A stretch of 6,218 bases of DNA from Desulfofustis sp. Its GTDB lineage: Bacteria; Desulfobacterota; Desulfobulbia; Desulfobulbales; Desulfocapsaceae. The DNA is taken from positions 1-6,218 of the forward strand of contig JARFQM010000259.1 in NCBI GenBank assembly GCA_029287755.1, read 5' to 3'. The notes beneath the pieces were generated by a model, which worked only from the letters and a program-made list of their open reading frames with translations, ran no database searches and had not been told where the DNA came from. Positions 4,842 through 6,218 of this stretch are shown piece after piece (the first letter of the stretch is position 1; each line of letters opens with the position of its first letter). The translations under genes and the position numbers were made by a program.

Positions 4842-6218
4842 ATGCAGGAGAGAAATCAACTATTGCAGCATACTATCCCCCAACTCCTGCGTTGGCGGGT
4901 CAATGAAACCGGAGACAAAGTCGCATTGCGCGAAAAAGATTTCGGATGCTGGAACAGCTATACCTGGAATCAATATTACGACGCGGTGCGCAGGACCGGG
5001 CTCGGTTTAAGGCAGATAGGCTTCGCCAAGGGGGACAAGGTCGCCATTATCAGCGACAATATTCCCGAAACGCTCTATGTGGCAATCGGGGCCCAGGCGG
5101 TGGGCGGTCTCTCGTCCGCCATCTATCAAACCAGCCTGCCGGAAGAAATCGGCGATATCATCAACTACCTCGATGTGAAAGTGGTTTTCTGTAACGACCA
5201 GGAACAGGTGGATAAGGTTGCCGAAGTAAGGGAGAAAATTCCGCAGGTCAAAAAAGTAATCTACGAAGACCCCAGGGGCATGCGAAGCTACCAGGCAGAC
5301 GACTGGTTTTTGTTCATCGAAGATCTCTATACCCTGGGGGAGCAGCTGCACCAGGACAGTCCTGAACTGTTTGAAAGTCTTGTCAATGAAGGCACCCCGG
5401 ACGATGTCTGCCATTTCTGCTTAACCTCGGGAACTACAGGGTTGCCCAAGGGCGCAATGTTGACCCACCGCAACTACATTAACATGGGGCTGCAACTCAC
5501 CGAGGTCGATCCTCTGGAAGATACCGACGAGTATGTTTCATTTCTGCCTTTTGCCTGGATTGGCGAGCAAATGAATTCCTTCGGTGTGGCGATGGCTACC
5601 GGGATCGCCGTAAACTTCCCGGAGTCGGTGGAAACAAGCATGGAAGATCTGAAGGAAATAGGGCCCCATTTCATGTTTGGTGCGCCGCGGATTTATGAGA
5701 CCATCCGCTCCCAGATCTGGCTGAAGATCGACGAGTCCTACCTGCTCAATAAAATCATCTATAAATATTTTATGAAGATCGGGGAGGAGGCGGCAGCATA
5801 TCGCATGTCGGGCAAAACCATGCCCGTAAGGCTGCGTCTACTGGCCTGGCTGGGCAAGCAGATGATCTACAGGCCGCTGGTCAACCAGATCGGTTTTCTG
5901 AGGCTGCGAAGGGCGTATACGGGCGGGGCGGCGCTGGGGCCGGAGCTCTTTACTTTTTACCAGGCAATCGGGGTAAACCTCACGCAGATCTACGGGCAGA
6001 CGGAAATCGTCGGCATCGCTTATATGCATCGTGATGGCGATATCCGACCCGATACGGTGGGGAAGCCTCTGCCGGGGACAGAGTGCCGGATTTCCGAAGA
6101 AGGCGAGATACTCTCGCGCTCCGCATCTGTTACCCCCGGCTACTACAAACTCCCCGAAAAGACGGAGGAACTGCTGCAGGGGGGCTGGCTCCACTCAGGA
6201 GATGCGGGCTATATTGAT
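4842..6218 (+). CDS. AMP-forming acyl-CoA synthetase (long-chain/aromatic acid CoA ligase), 3' end beyond window
   Basis: The frame is open for 459 codons to the window end; relatives run to about 600-650 residues, so the C-terminal lid is missing. It belongs to the ANL superfamily, which converts a carboxylate, ATP and CoA to acyl-CoA, AMP and pyrophosphate. Seen: the P-loop-like LTSGTTGLPKGAML (194-207), FLPFAWIGEQM (234-244), the TGGAALGPE segment (360-368), YGQTE (384-388) and the adenosine-binding GWLHSGDAGYID (448-459). The conserved hinge and the C-terminal catalytic Lys lie beyond the edge. The start ATG 4842 follows GGGG by four bases, overlapping the livG stop, which suggests translational coupling. 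Synthetases of this type are often placed within Liv-type transporter operons, so it likely activates the imported acid. The substrate (fatty, aromatic or branched acid) cannot be read from the sequence. Confidence 0.93.
   Translation, partial: MQERNQLLQHTIPQLLRWRVNETGDKVALREKDFGCWNSYTWNQYYDAVRRTGLGLRQIGFAKGDKVAIISDNIPETLYVAIGAQAVGGLSSAIYQTSLPEEIGDIINYLDVKVVFCNDQEQVDKVAEVREKIPQVKKVIYEDPRGMRSYQADDWFLFIEDLYTLGEQLHQDSPELFESLVNEGTPDDVCHFCLTSGTTGLPKGAMLTHRNYINMGLQLTEVDPLEDTDEYVSFLPFAWIGEQMNSFGVAMATGIAVNFPESVETSMEDLKEIGPHFMFGAPRIYETIRSQIWLKIDESYLLNKIIYKYFMKIGEEAAAYRMSGKTMPVRLRLLAWLGKQMIYRPLVNQIGFLRLRRAYTGGAALGPELFTFYQAIGVNLTQIYGQTEIVGIAYMHRDGDIRPDTVGKPLPGTECRISEEGEILSRSASVTPGYYKLPEKTEELLQGGWLHSGDAGYID

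Overview
The window looks like chromosomal DNA of an anaerobic member of the Desulfobacterota (the former Deltaproteobacteria, e.g. sulfate or metal reducers). This is an inference from gene content and protein style: a CoA-transferase/GNAT fusion, a GAF-PAS-coiled-coil-LuxR regulator with the linker typical of that phylum, and a Liv-type ABC ATPase gene followed directly by an AMP-forming acyl-CoA synthetase. G+C is close to half. There are four protein genes; two of them run off the window ends. I see no tRNA, rRNA, CRISPR array, transposase or phage gene.

Layout. (1) 1-1862, minus strand: the first 620 codons of a fusion between an acetyl-CoA hydrolase/4-hydroxybutyrate CoA-transferase-type module and a GNAT acetyltransferase; it is open at the window edge. 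(2) 1863-2135: a divergent intergenic region with a good sigma70-type promoter for the rightward gene and a 9-bp inverted repeat across its -10 and probable start point. (3) 2136-3716, plus: a 526-residue GAF-PAS-LuxR transcription regulator, ended by a hairpin cluster that begins on its stop codon. (4) 3751-4072: a gene-free gap of about 320 bases, rich in potential RNA hairpins and closing with a strong intrinsic terminator just before the next gene. (5) 4073-4834, plus: LivG-type ABC ATPase. (6) 4842-6218, plus: a long-chain/aromatic acyl-CoA synthetase, only 7 bases after livG and cut by the window end.

How the parts may work together. LivG plus an acyl-CoA synthetase suggests an operon for uptake of an organic acid (fatty or aromatic carboxylate, or a branched-chain substrate) and its activation to a CoA thioester; permeases and binding protein would lie to the right. 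The GAF-PAS-LuxR protein is a plausible ligand- or redox-responsive regulator of this operon and/or of the divergent CoA-transferase gene.

The two points most worth following are as follows. The CoA-transferase module carries Gln where the family has its catalytic Glu, and a changed glycine loop, while its GNAT domain keeps the acetyl-CoA-binding motif. This recalls the Pat-type protein acetyltransferases, where an inactivated acyl-CoA enzyme is fused to a GNAT domain that controls AMP-forming acyl-CoA synthetases; one such synthetase is encoded nearby. Second, the structured leader with a terminator before livG could be an attenuator or a small RNA.
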